Shown in pieces: positions 1 to 5,033 of a stretch of DNA of 5,092 nt. The DNA is from Hungatella sp. UBA5982 (lineage in GTDB: Bacteria > Bacillota > Clostridia > Lachnospirales > Lachnospiraceae). Every line of letters starts with the position of its first letter. Within the stretch, counting starts at the first letter, position 1. The stretch is from positions 1 to 5,092 of the forward strand of contig DJBG01000013.1 of assembly GCA_002429965.1 (NCBI GenBank). Direction: 5' to 3'. Under the pieces are notes generated by a model. It did no database searches, was not told where the DNA came from, and saw nothing but the letters and a program-made list of their open reading frames with translations. The translations under genes were made by a program, and so were the position numbers.

Positions 1-63
1 AATCTGTTCTTTGTATCACCGGCTGGCAGTAATAGAAGATAGGAATAGGAAAGGAAGTGTCAT

Positions 64-618
64 ATGATAGAATATAAAGATAAGCAGGAATTAATAGATG
101 AAATTTCAAAACGGGCGGAGTTATTTATAGAAGAATTTTCCCATATCCGGGATGCTGACAAGGATAAGCCAATGGATGGTGTGGACAGGACACCGGCGCA
201 AATGGTGGCATATCAATTAGGGTGGTTGAACCTCCTTCTTCGCTGGGAAGAGCAGGAGCAGCAGGGAAGTACAGTGATCACCCCTCATCCTGATTATAAA
301 TGGAATAACCTGGGTGGCTTGTATGAGAGCTTTTACAGGCAATACGAAACATGCAGTTTACAGGAATTATGTGCCATGTTTAACGAAACGGTTCAAAAGA
401 TTATGGATATGACAGAAAGTTACTCAGATTCTGAGCTTTTTCAGCCCGGAGGCAGGAGGTGGGCTGCTTCCACTCCTTCCAATTGGCCTGTCTGGAAATG
501 GCTCCACATCAATACGGTAGCGCCTTTCCAGTCATTTAGAAGTAAAATCAGAAAATGGAAGAAGCTGTCACCGGTCTCTCTGTATGGGCGGGCTGAGGAA
601 AAACAGCACCAGTCCTAG
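64..618 (+). CDS. ClbS/DfsB-family four-helix-bundle protein (DUF1706)
   Basis: Cytosolic protein of 184 residues. The family signature is visible in order: YQLGW (50-54), the WEEQEQQG segment (61-68), TPHPDYKW (73-80), LYESFYRQY (86-94), and the C-terminal block WPVWKWLHINTVAPF (141-155) followed by FRSKIRKWKK (158-167). The founding member, ClbS, protects colibactin producers by opening the toxin's cyclopropane warhead; DfsB is a related family member. Most homologues lie outside colibactin clusters and have unknown substrates, so only the family is assigned here. The ATG is supported by AAGGAAG at 51-57 with a 6-base spacer. Family members normally end near the KWKK block; here about 17 extra residues (168-184) follow, encoded almost entirely in DNA that overlaps the 3' end of the convergent transporter gene. 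No convincing promoter is visible in the 63 upstream bases, so it may be transcribed from outside the window. Confidence 0.9.
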   Translation: MIEYKDKQELIDEISKRAELFIEEFSHIRDADKDKPMDGVDRTPAQMVAYQLGWLNLLLRWEEQEQQGSTVITPHPDYKWNNLGGLYESFYRQYETCSLQELCAMFNETVQKIMDMTESYSDSELFQPGGRRWAASTPSNWPVWKWLHINTVAPFQSFRSKIRKWKKLSPVSLYGRAEEKQHQS

Positions 619-1455
619 CAGAATCGCAGTGATTCCCACCCCCTGCTGAAAGGAGATTGCTTCATTTAAAATAAAATAAGCCAGAATACATGTGCCAATG
701 GTTTCACCTAAAATGCTCATGGATATAACGGTTGCAGGAATCCACTTTAACAGCCAATTAAAAATAAAATGACCAAATATAGTTGATATAAGAGCTAATC
801 CCCCAAAGGCCATCCAGGTGGCTGCGGGATAACCGGAAAAAGAACTGCGCTCCATTATGGCACAGCAGCCCAGGAATAAAGAACTGCTTAAATAACTTAT
901 GACGGAATATGGAACCGCGGATAATTCCTTTCTAATTGCCTGGCCGATAAAAAAGTAGATGCTGATAAATCCTGCCGCCAGGAATGCCAGCAGATCCCCA
1001 AACAGGGCCTGGGAGCTTATTTGAAAATCTCCCCATCCGATCAGAAAGCAGCCGGCAATGGCGATCAGGCAGCCTCCGATGGCCAATTTATGGAATCGTT
1101 CCTTTAGAAAAACAAATCCGATGGCAATAGAGAATAGGGGCTGCAGTGTTACAATAACGGTGGAGCTTGCCACCGACGTATGTCTTAATGATTCAAACCA
1201 TAGCATATAATGGGCGGATAAAAGCAGTCCTGACAAAATTCCCAGTGTCCATTGCTTTTTCGACAGGGACAGCAGTTGACGCTTATTCTCCTTGCTGGTC
1301 AGTAAAAATGGCAAAAGAAGCAAAGCGGCAAAAAATAACCGGAAAAATGCCGTTATGGCGGAGGGGGCATTTGCCAGACGCACGAAAATAGCGGAAGTGG
1401 AAAGGGAAAAGACACCGAAAAGAAGAGCCAGGTACAGTCCAATATTCGTTTTCAA
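568..1455 (-). CDS. EamA/DMT-superfamily membrane transporter
   Basis: Integral membrane protein of 295 residues with about ten hydrophobic segments (roughly 7-27, 32-52, 69-86, 95-116, 124-140, 150-172, 183-201, 211-232, 240-262, 270-288). This matches the duplicated five-helix EamA architecture of the drug/metabolite transporter superfamily. Typical marks are the LQPLFSIAIGFVFLKER segment (104-120) in the first repeat and the equivalent ILGETIG...LNEAISFQQGVGI (248-275) in the second, each with the glutamate common at the end of a helix. Members export metabolites, amino acids or drugs; the substrate cannot be read from sequence. The start is TTG, chosen because AGGAG lies 7 bases upstream and the N-terminus then leads directly into helix 1. 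The gene converges on the ClbS-like gene with a 51-bp tail-to-tail overlap and diverges from recQ. No terminator separates the convergent pair. Confidence 0.92.
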   Translation of the reverse strand: MKTNIGLYLALLFGVFSLSTSAIFVRLANAPSAITAFFRLFFAALLLLPFLLTSKENKRQLLSLSKKQWTLGILSGLLLSAHYMLWFESLRHTSVASSTVIVTLQPLFSIAIGFVFLKERFHKLAIGGCLIAIAGCFLIGWGDFQISSQALFGDLLAFLAAGFISIYFFIGQAIRKELSAVPYSVISYLSSSLFLGCCAIMERSSFSGYPAATWMAFGGLALISTIFGHFIFNWLLKWIPATVISMSILGETIGTCILAYFILNEAISFQQGVGITAILLGLVLFFLSPPIQRDR

Positions 1456-1462
1456 GGTTATT

Positions 1463-1467
1463 CTCCT
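1463..1467 (-). promoter_or_regulatory. Shine-Dalgarno site supporting the TTG start of the transporter
   Basis: On the minus strand AGGAG lies 7 bases before TTG at 1455-1453. This fixes the start at TTG; there is no ATG near that position in frame. Confidence 0.75.
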
Positions 1468-1510
1468 ATGTTGTAAGATAAAATTTATAATGGAATCAAA
1501 TGCATTAGTT

Positions 1511-1539
1511 ATTATAGTATGATCATTTGGGAAAAGCCA
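1511..1539 (-). promoter_or_regulatory. Candidate promoter for the transporter gene
   Basis: A perfect TATAAT -10 hexamer occurs on the minus strand at 1516-1511, about 55 bases before the TTG start. The best -35 at 17-bp spacing is TGGCTT (1539-1534), which is poor, so the call rests on the -10 box and its position in the divergent intergenic region. Confidence 0.45.
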
Positions 1540-1642
1540 GCTTTATTTCACAATTCCAGAAGATAGATCCCAATCCCAAAATGGTGTGCTGCTAAATTGA
1601 CAACATTATGAAAGAATACCGGTGGAATATTTGAAGGTTAAA

Positions 1643-1651
1643 TGGTATAAT
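1643..1651 (+). promoter_or_regulatory. Extended -10 promoter (TGGTATAAT) overlapping the upstream recQ ATG
   Basis: TGGTATAAT is a consensus extended -10 element (TGn plus TATAAT). Extended -10 promoters tolerate a weak -35; here the 17-bp position holds only TGGAAT (1623-1628). Transcription would start near 1658, downstream of the ATG at 1650, so that ATG could not be used from this promoter. A near copy of the same module (ATGGTATGATTG then A-run) occurs at 5024-5042, where it precedes no start codon, which favours a promoter reading. A perfect TTGACA at 1597-1602 lies too far away (43 bp) to act with this -10. Confidence 0.6.
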
Positions 1652-3548
1652 GGAAAAAACAAATGATAAGGAGCAGAAACAAAGTTATATGGATAAATTT
1701 CAAGCATTAAAGCACTATTTCGGCTACGACAATTTCCGGGAAGGGCAGGAAATTCTTATCGACAGCATTTTGTCCGGAAGAGATGCCCTGGGAATCATGC
1801 CCACCGGTTCAGGAAAATCCCTGTGCTTCCAGATACCGGCCCTCATGATGGAAGGAATCACACTGGTAATTTCTCCCCTGATTTCCCTCATGAAAGATCA
1901 GGTAACAACTCTCAATCAGGCAGGCATTCATGCCGCATATCTTAACAGTTCTTTGACTGCAAGTCAGTATTATAAGGCCCTGGCCTATGCGCGGGAAGGG
2001 CGATATCCCATTATTTATGTAGCACCGGAACGTCTTGTAACGGATGAATTTCTGGATTTTGCATTGAACACAAACATTTCCATGGTAGCGGTGGATGAGG
2101 CTCACTGTGTATCCCAGTGGGGACAGGATTTCAGACCCAGCTATTTAAAAATTGTGGATTTTATTGATAAGCTTCCAAAACGTCCGGTCATCAGCGCATT
2201 TACGGCCACTGCTACAAAAGAGGTCCGTGAAGACGTCATTGATATTCTAATGCTCAGGGAGCCTGCCGTAGTGTCTACGGGATATGACAGGCCCAACCTC
2301 TATCTGGGCGTCCAATCTCCCAAGGATAAGTATGCCACTTTAAAGAACTATGTGGAATGTCACCCGGAGCAGTGCGGGATTATTTACTGTCTGACCAGAA
2401 AGCTGGTGGAAGAGGTATGTGACCGGCTGAATCAGGAGGGATTTTCGGCAACCAGGTATCACGCAGGGTTAAGCGATGAGGAGCGGCGGAAGAACCAGGA
2501 TGACTTTATCTATGACAGAAGCCAGATTATGGTGGCGACCAATGCTTTTGGCATGGGGATCGATAAATCCAATGTTCGGTTTGTTATCCATTACAATATG
2601 CCGAAGAACCTGGAATCCTACTATCAGGAGGTGGGCAGATGCTCCAGAGATGGGGAACCGGGGGAATGCATCCTGTTATACAGCGGCCAGGATGTGATGA
2701 CCAATCAGATGTTTATTGACAACAACCAGGATAATCAAGAGCTGGATTCCCTTAACCACCAGATGGTTATGGAACGGGACCGTGAACGGCTTAAGAAGAT
2801 GACCTTTTATTCCTTTACCAATGAATGCCTCAGGGATTACATTCTGCGGTACTTCGGGGAGTATGGAGAGAATTACTGCGGCAATTGTTCCAACTGCTTA
2901 AGCCAGTTTGAAACAGTGGATGTCACGGATATTGCGAAGGGACTGATAGGTTGTGTGGAGTCTTGCCGGCAGCGGTATGGCGTGAATGTGATCATTGATA
3001 CCGTTCATGGAGCTAATACTGCGAAAATACGGAATTATCGGATGGATCAGAATGCCTATTATGGAGTGTTGGCAAAGGTTCCTACTTACAAGCTGAGACA
3101 GGTCATGAATTATTTGATGTTAAATGAATTCCTGACAATCACAAATGACGAGTATGCTATTGTGAAACTGTCCGGGAAATCAAAGGAAGTTTTAGCGGAT
3201 GGTGAGGCGATTGCCATGAAAATGGCAAAGGAACAGGAACATCCGGTGAAAGCAAAGGAAGAGAAGAAATCAAAGAGAAGCAAAATATCAGCTGCATCCG
3301 GTTCTGCCCTCTCAGAATCAGATGAAGAGCTGTTTGAAACCTTACGGGCACTTCGCATGGAAATCGCCAAAGAGGAAAAGGTACCTCCTTATATTGTTTT
3401 CTCTGACAAGACATTGGTACATATGTGTATGGTAAAGCCGAAGACAAAAGAGGAAATGCTGTCGGTGTCCGGAGTGGGTGAATTTAAATATGAGAAGTAT
3501 GGGGAGCGGTTTTTAACCTGCGTGAAGGAATTGAGCGGAGATTTCTGA
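1650..3548 (+). CDS. recQ: ATP-dependent DNA helicase RecQ
   Basis: Cytosolic 3'-to-5' superfamily 2 DNA helicase of 632 residues, close to the usual length of about 590-610. RecQ unwinds recombination and stalled-fork intermediates. Visible parts: motif 0 YFGYDNFREGQ (23-33); Walker A PTGSGKS (51-57, Lys56); motif Ia near 71-85; DEAH box (149-152) running into the RecQ aromatic-rich loop HCVSQWGQDFRP (152-163); motif III SAFTATAT (182-189); motif IV near 243-250; motif V ATNAFGMGID (296-305); motif VI QEVGRCSRDG (326-335); zinc ligands Cys393, Cys410, Cys413, Cys416; RQC winged helix about 424-510; a charged Lys/Glu linker about 515-555; HRDC domain about 557-630 with GVGEFKYEKYG. Motif VI is unusual, reading GRCSRDG where the family normally has GRAGRDG; both arginines remain. 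The ATG at 1650 overlaps a -10 box, so ATG 1689 (giving 619 residues) is a serious alternative. The last 15 codons recur at 4730-4772. Confidence 0.96.
   Translation: MEKTNDKEQKQSYMDKFQALKHYFGYDNFREGQEILIDSILSGRDALGIMPTGSGKSLCFQIPALMMEGITLVISPLISLMKDQVTTLNQAGIHAAYLNSSLTASQYYKALAYAREGRYPIIYVAPERLVTDEFLDFALNTNISMVAVDEAHCVSQWGQDFRPSYLKIVDFIDKLPKRPVISAFTATATKEVREDVIDILMLREPAVVSTGYDRPNLYLGVQSPKDKYATLKNYVECHPEQCGIIYCLTRKLVEEVCDRLNQEGFSATRYHAGLSDEERRKNQDDFIYDRSQIMVATNAFGMGIDKSNVRFVIHYNMPKNLESYYQEVGRCSRDGEPGECILLYSGQDVMTNQMFIDNNQDNQELDSLNHQMVMERDRERLKKMTFYSFTNECLRDYILRYFGEYGENYCGNCSNCLSQFETVDVTDIAKGLIGCVESCRQRYGVNVIIDTVHGANTAKIRNYRMDQNAYYGVLAKVPTYKLRQVMNYLMLNEFLTITNDEYAIVKLSGKSKEVLADGEAIAMKMAKEQEHPVKAKEEKKSKRSKISAASGSALSESDEELFETLRALRMEIAKEEKVPPYIVFSDKTLVHMCMVKPKTKEEMLSVSGVGEFKYEKYGERFLTCVKELSGDF
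1668..1673 (+). promoter_or_regulatory. AAGGAG, possible ribosome binding site for an internal recQ start at 1689
   Basis: AAGGAG is the strongest Shine-Dalgarno-like sequence near the recQ start and lies inside the annotated reading frame. The next in-frame ATG is at 1689 (codon 14), 15 bases downstream, which is longer than usual. For the upstream ATG at 1650 the best site is AAGG at 1634-1637 with a 12-base gap. Neither is ideal. Confidence 0.4.
3489..3531 (+). repeat. Direct repeat, copy 1: 3' end of recQ
   Basis: This 43-base stretch of recQ matches 4730-4772 at 35 of 43 positions without gaps; the longest exact block is GTGAAGGAAT (3522-3531 and 4763-4772). Copies are 1241 bp apart in the same orientation. 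The following 17 bases have diverged, yet both copies end in TGA at the same distance. Confidence 0.8.
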
Positions 3549-3560
3549 ATCTAAGAAAAC

Positions 3561-3656
3561 CAAGGCAGATATAAAGTGCCTGACCATAAAGACGATGGTG
3601 TGAATTTTTTACGTGATAGCTGCGAAAAGAGGCGTAATGTAGATAATCTTGCCTTG
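3561..3656. repeat. Imperfect inverted repeat downstream of recQ
   Basis: CAAGGCA (3561-3567) is the exact reverse complement of TGCCTTG (3650-3656). Pairing continues inward with small bulges (GATAT against ATAATCT, about 3568-3572 with 3643-3649). The arms enclose a short hairpin at 3583-3599. The right arm overlaps the TTGACA -35 box of the next gene. It may be a decayed terminator, a small fold-back element or chance; 7 exact base pairs at this distance is not strong. Confidence 0.35.
3583..3610 (+). terminator. Weak candidate intrinsic terminator after recQ
   Basis: ACCAT (3583-3587) pairs with ATGGT (3595-3599) around a 7-base loop, and a run of six T follows at 3605-3610. The stem has only 5 bp and a 5-base gap separates it from the T run, so termination would be inefficient. 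It is the only candidate directly behind recQ. Confidence 0.3.
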
Positions 3657-3682
3657 ACAATATAAACGTCACAGGGTAAAAT
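3654..3682 (+). promoter_or_regulatory. Housekeeping-type promoter of the REC-GGDEF gene
   Basis: TTGACA (3654-3659) and TAAAAT (3677-3682) are separated by exactly 17 bp: a perfect -35 and a five-of-six -10. Transcription would start near 3689 and give a leader of about 128 nt before the ATG at 3817. The cyclase therefore has its own transcription unit and does not depend on recQ. Confidence 0.8.
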
Positions 3683-3705
3683 TGTAAAACAAAAGTTTTG
3701 CCAAT
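3681..3705. promoter_or_regulatory. Dyad across the promoter start site, possible operator
   Basis: ATTG, T, AAAAC (3681-3690) pairs with GTTTT, GC, CAAT (3695-3705) around AAAA: nine Watson-Crick pairs, one T-G pair and one bulged C. It covers the end of the -10 box and the predicted start site, where a repressor would bind. Its left arm would be mostly untranscribed from the 3654-3682 promoter, so it would act as DNA. Its right arm is shared with the leader stem. Confidence 0.35.
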
Positions 3706-3772
3706 GTACATGTCTAAATGGACGGCATCCTAATGGCTGCCGCCAGTATTTTATTAGTATTTGTACATTGGC
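3700..3772 (+). promoter_or_regulatory. Structured 5' leader (73-nt fold-back) of the cyclase mRNA
   Basis: GCCAATGTACA (3700-3710) is the perfect 11-bp reverse complement of TGTACATTGGC (3762-3772). Inside, CTAA (3714-3717) pairs with TTAG (3754-3757). A GC-rich hairpin follows: TGG (3719-3721) with CCA (3743-3745), CGGCA (3723-3727) with TGCCG (3738-3742), and CC with GG closing a TAAT loop, with one bulge (A3722) and one mismatch (T3728/C3737). The whole can form a single rod of about 25 bp between promoter and ribosome binding site. No T run follows, so it is not a simple terminator. It could be a cis-regulatory RNA, a stabilising 5' hairpin or a miniature inverted-repeat element; no known riboswitch class was recognised. 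Confidence 0.55.
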
Positions 3773-3816
3773 TGTTTCTGGCCATTTTAGTTCGACGATA
3801 GCACAGGGAGATTATC

Positions 3817-4719
3817 ATGGAAGGTGAAACTATATATAAAATACTCATTGTTGAGGACGGAAAAGTAAGCCAGAAAGTGTTGGTGGATACCTTACAAGAT
3901 ACATTTAATGTCAGGGTCGTCTCGACTGGAACAGAAGCAATGCGAATGGTCAAACAATTTCGTCCGCATCTAATTTTGCTTGATATCATATTACCGGATA
4001 CCAACGGGTTCGATGTTCTAAAGGAACTGAAAGGAACCCAATCCACTCAGAACATTCCCATTATCGTTATCACAGGACTGGATAACGATAAGGACGAGGA
4101 GAAAGCACTGTGTTTAGGTGCGGTCGACTATGTACGGAAGCCTTTTAACAAAGTTTTGGTGAATGCACGCGTGAAAATCCATATTAAAATCGTAGAACAA
4201 CTGCTTACCATCGAAAAACTTAGTTTTTATGACGCTTTGACCGGCCTTGCGAACCGCCGTAAGTTTGATTATCATATGGAATATGAATGGCAACGGGCAT
4301 TTCGGAAAAAGACTACCATCGGGCTGCTGCTGCTGGATTTGGATAACTTTAAGAATTACAATGATACATATGGCCACAGGCAAGGAGATACCATGCTAAA
4401 AGCTGTGGCAGGGGTTTTGGAAAAAACTTTAAATCGGGCCGGTGACTTACCGTGCCGTTGGGGCGGTGAAGAATTTGCTGTTCTCATACCGGAAACCAGT
4501 CTGGATAAATTATCATTAATTGCGGAGAAAATACGTTCAAGCATCGAGGCTATGGAAGTGCCCAGGAATAATTCGGATGAAATTACAAGGATAACTGCCA
4601 GTATTAGTGCGATATCCGCCATCCCATATCAACGCGAACAACTGGAATCCTTCCTTGAAAGCGCCGACCGTCTCTTGTATCAAGCTAAAAAAGAAGGCAG
4701 AAACCGGATACGGTTTTAA
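3817..4719 (+). CDS. REC-GGDEF response regulator, probable diguanylate cyclase
   Basis: Cytosolic two-domain protein of 300 residues predicted to join two GTP into cyclic di-GMP when its receiver domain is phosphorylated. Receiver (about 6-125): acidic pair Glu13-Asp14, phosphoacceptor Asp56 in LLDIILPDTNG, Thr86 and Lys108 in VRKPF; all key residues are present. A short helix (about 120-136) links to GGDEF (about 137-300): DALTGLANRRKFD (139-151), LLDLDNFKNYNDTYGHRQGD (172-191) carrying metal and substrate residues, active-site GGEEF (216-220), and an inhibitory-site RAGD (207-210) exactly five residues before it, implying product inhibition. The usual Gly in the TASIG motif is Ser here. 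This is the simplest REC-GGDEF layout; PleD has an extra receiver-like domain. ATG is preceded by AGGGAG (3805-3810) with a 6-base spacer. No histidine kinase or effector is adjacent. It has its own promoter and leader, and is bracketed by two recQ tail copies. Confidence 0.94.
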   Translation: MEGETIYKILIVEDGKVSQKVLVDTLQDTFNVRVVSTGTEAMRMVKQFRPHLILLDIILPDTNGFDVLKELKGTQSTQNIPIIVITGLDNDKDEEKALCLGAVDYVRKPFNKVLVNARVKIHIKIVEQLLTIEKLSFYDALTGLANRRKFDYHMEYEWQRAFRKKTTIGLLLLDLDNFKNYNDTYGHRQGDTMLKAVAGVLEKTLNRAGDLPCRWGGEEFAVLIPETSLDKLSLIAEKIRSSIEAMEVPRNNSDEITRITASISAISAIPYQREQLESFLESADRLLYQAKKEGRNRIRF

Positions 4720-4729
4720 CTGTTTAACC

Positions 4730-4789
4730 TATGAGAAACATGAAGAGCGGTATTTAGTCTGTGTGAAGGAATCACGTTCAATTGGTTGA
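4730..4789 (+). pseudogene. Remnant of a recQ 3' end (HRDC C-terminus)
   Basis: Starting 10 bases after the cyclase stop, an open frame reads YEKHEERYLVCVKE and ends at TGA 4787-4789. RecQ residues 614-627 read YEKYGERFLTCVKE: 10 of 14 identical, with 35 of 43 matching bases over 4730-4772. Both copies put the stop five codons after the shared block. The frame differs from the cyclase frame, so it is not an extension of that protein. No ribosome binding site or start directly precedes it, and it covers only a fraction of an HRDC domain, so it cannot work alone. It is best read as a recQ end left behind by insertion, duplication or replacement. Confidence 0.75.
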
Positions 4790-4905
4790 TGATCAAACAC
4801 TAGGGATTGGGAATTGAGGCTGAAAAGCGGATTAGATAAGATTGTGGATCGGCGCCTGAAACTGGATAGAATACAAGAAAAAGAATGAAAAAATGTAAAC
4901 AAATG
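4790..4905 (+). other. AT-rich stretch after the recQ remnant, no convincing gene
   Basis: No gene is supported here. The best open stretch is 4814-4888 (TTG start, 24 codons, ending KLDRIQEKE), with a weak TAGGGA 7 bases upstream. It resembles a helical fragment but cannot be assigned. The segment leads into the terminator and may be the original downstream flank of recQ. Confidence 0.3.
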
Positions 4906-4947
4906 AAAAAAGGCGCTGCTTGTTCTCACAAGCGGCTGCCTTTTTTT
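4906..4947 (+). terminator. Strong intrinsic terminator
   Basis: GCTTG (4918-4922) pairs with CAAGC (4929-4933) around TTCTCA. The stem extends through T-G, C-G and G-C pairs, a single bulged T4937, then GGC with GCC, and finally the A run (4906-4911) with the T run (4941-4947). Seven T follow the GC-rich stem. With A and T runs on both sides it could work in both directions. It ends the cyclase transcript and lies beyond the recQ remnant. Confidence 0.88.
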
Positions 4948-4961
4948 AGAAGGGCGCAATC

Positions 4962-4978
4962 GAAAGGGAATCCCTTTC
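4962..4978. repeat. Perfect 8-bp dyad, possible operator
   Basis: GAAAGGGA and TCCCTTTC form a perfect inverted repeat around a single central A. The 1-base centre suits a dimeric DNA-binding protein better than an RNA hairpin. It lies about 50 bp upstream of the promoter at 5025-5033. Confidence 0.45.
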
Positions 4979-5024
4979 TGCTGCCGGAACCTCCTGTCTC
5001 TCTCTGTTCACGGCTTTAGAATTA

Positions 5025-5033
5025 TGGTATGAT
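5025..5033 (+). promoter_or_regulatory. Extended -10 promoter for a gene beyond the window
   Basis: TGGTATGAT is an extended -10 element with one mismatch; the -35 at 17 bp (TGTTCA, 5005-5010) is weak. The surrounding sequence copies the recQ promoter module at 1642-1659. A purine-rich AAGGAAGG follows at 5066-5073, but the GTG after it (5078) reaches a stop after four codons, so the start codon served is not visible in the window. Confidence 0.55.

Noticed and set aside
11..39. Promoter for the ClbS-like gene (TTGTAT as -35)
   Set aside because: No -10-like hexamer at proper spacing; the best candidates match poorly.
1524..1584. Imperfect inverted repeat (CATTTGGGA with TCCCAAAATG) between the divergent promoters
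   Set aside because: Needs a bulge and a loop of about 42 bases in AT-rich sequence; too weak to list as a site.
1597..1602. Perfect TTGACA as the -35 box of recQ
   Set aside because: No acceptable -10 hexamer lies 16-18 bp downstream; the nearby TATAAT is 43 bp away.
3671..3705. Possible c-di-GMP-I (GEMM) riboswitch before the cyclase, suggested by CACAGGGTAAA
   Set aside because: Only this short stretch resembles the class. The GACGCAAAGCC-type core and the tetraloop-receptor arrangement are missing, and the stretch overlaps the -10 box so it would not be transcribed from that promoter.
3700..3772. Integron attC site, because of the imperfect fold-back
   Set aside because: The ends lack the conserved AAC/GTT core triplets and no integron integrase or cassette array is present.
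3817..4719. Foreign codon use in the cyclase gene as proof of transfer
   Set aside because: Arginine codon choice looks somewhat different by eye, but no count was made against the genome and recQ uses a mixed set too.
4607..4789. A 60-codon gene overlapping the end of the cyclase gene
   Set aside because: The first two thirds are an off-frame shadow of the GGDEF domain with no ribosome binding site. Only the last part matches recQ and is listed as a remnant.
4814..4888. Small 24-codon gene with TTG start
   Set aside because: Weak ribosome binding site, rare start and no recognisable family; listed only as an open stretch.
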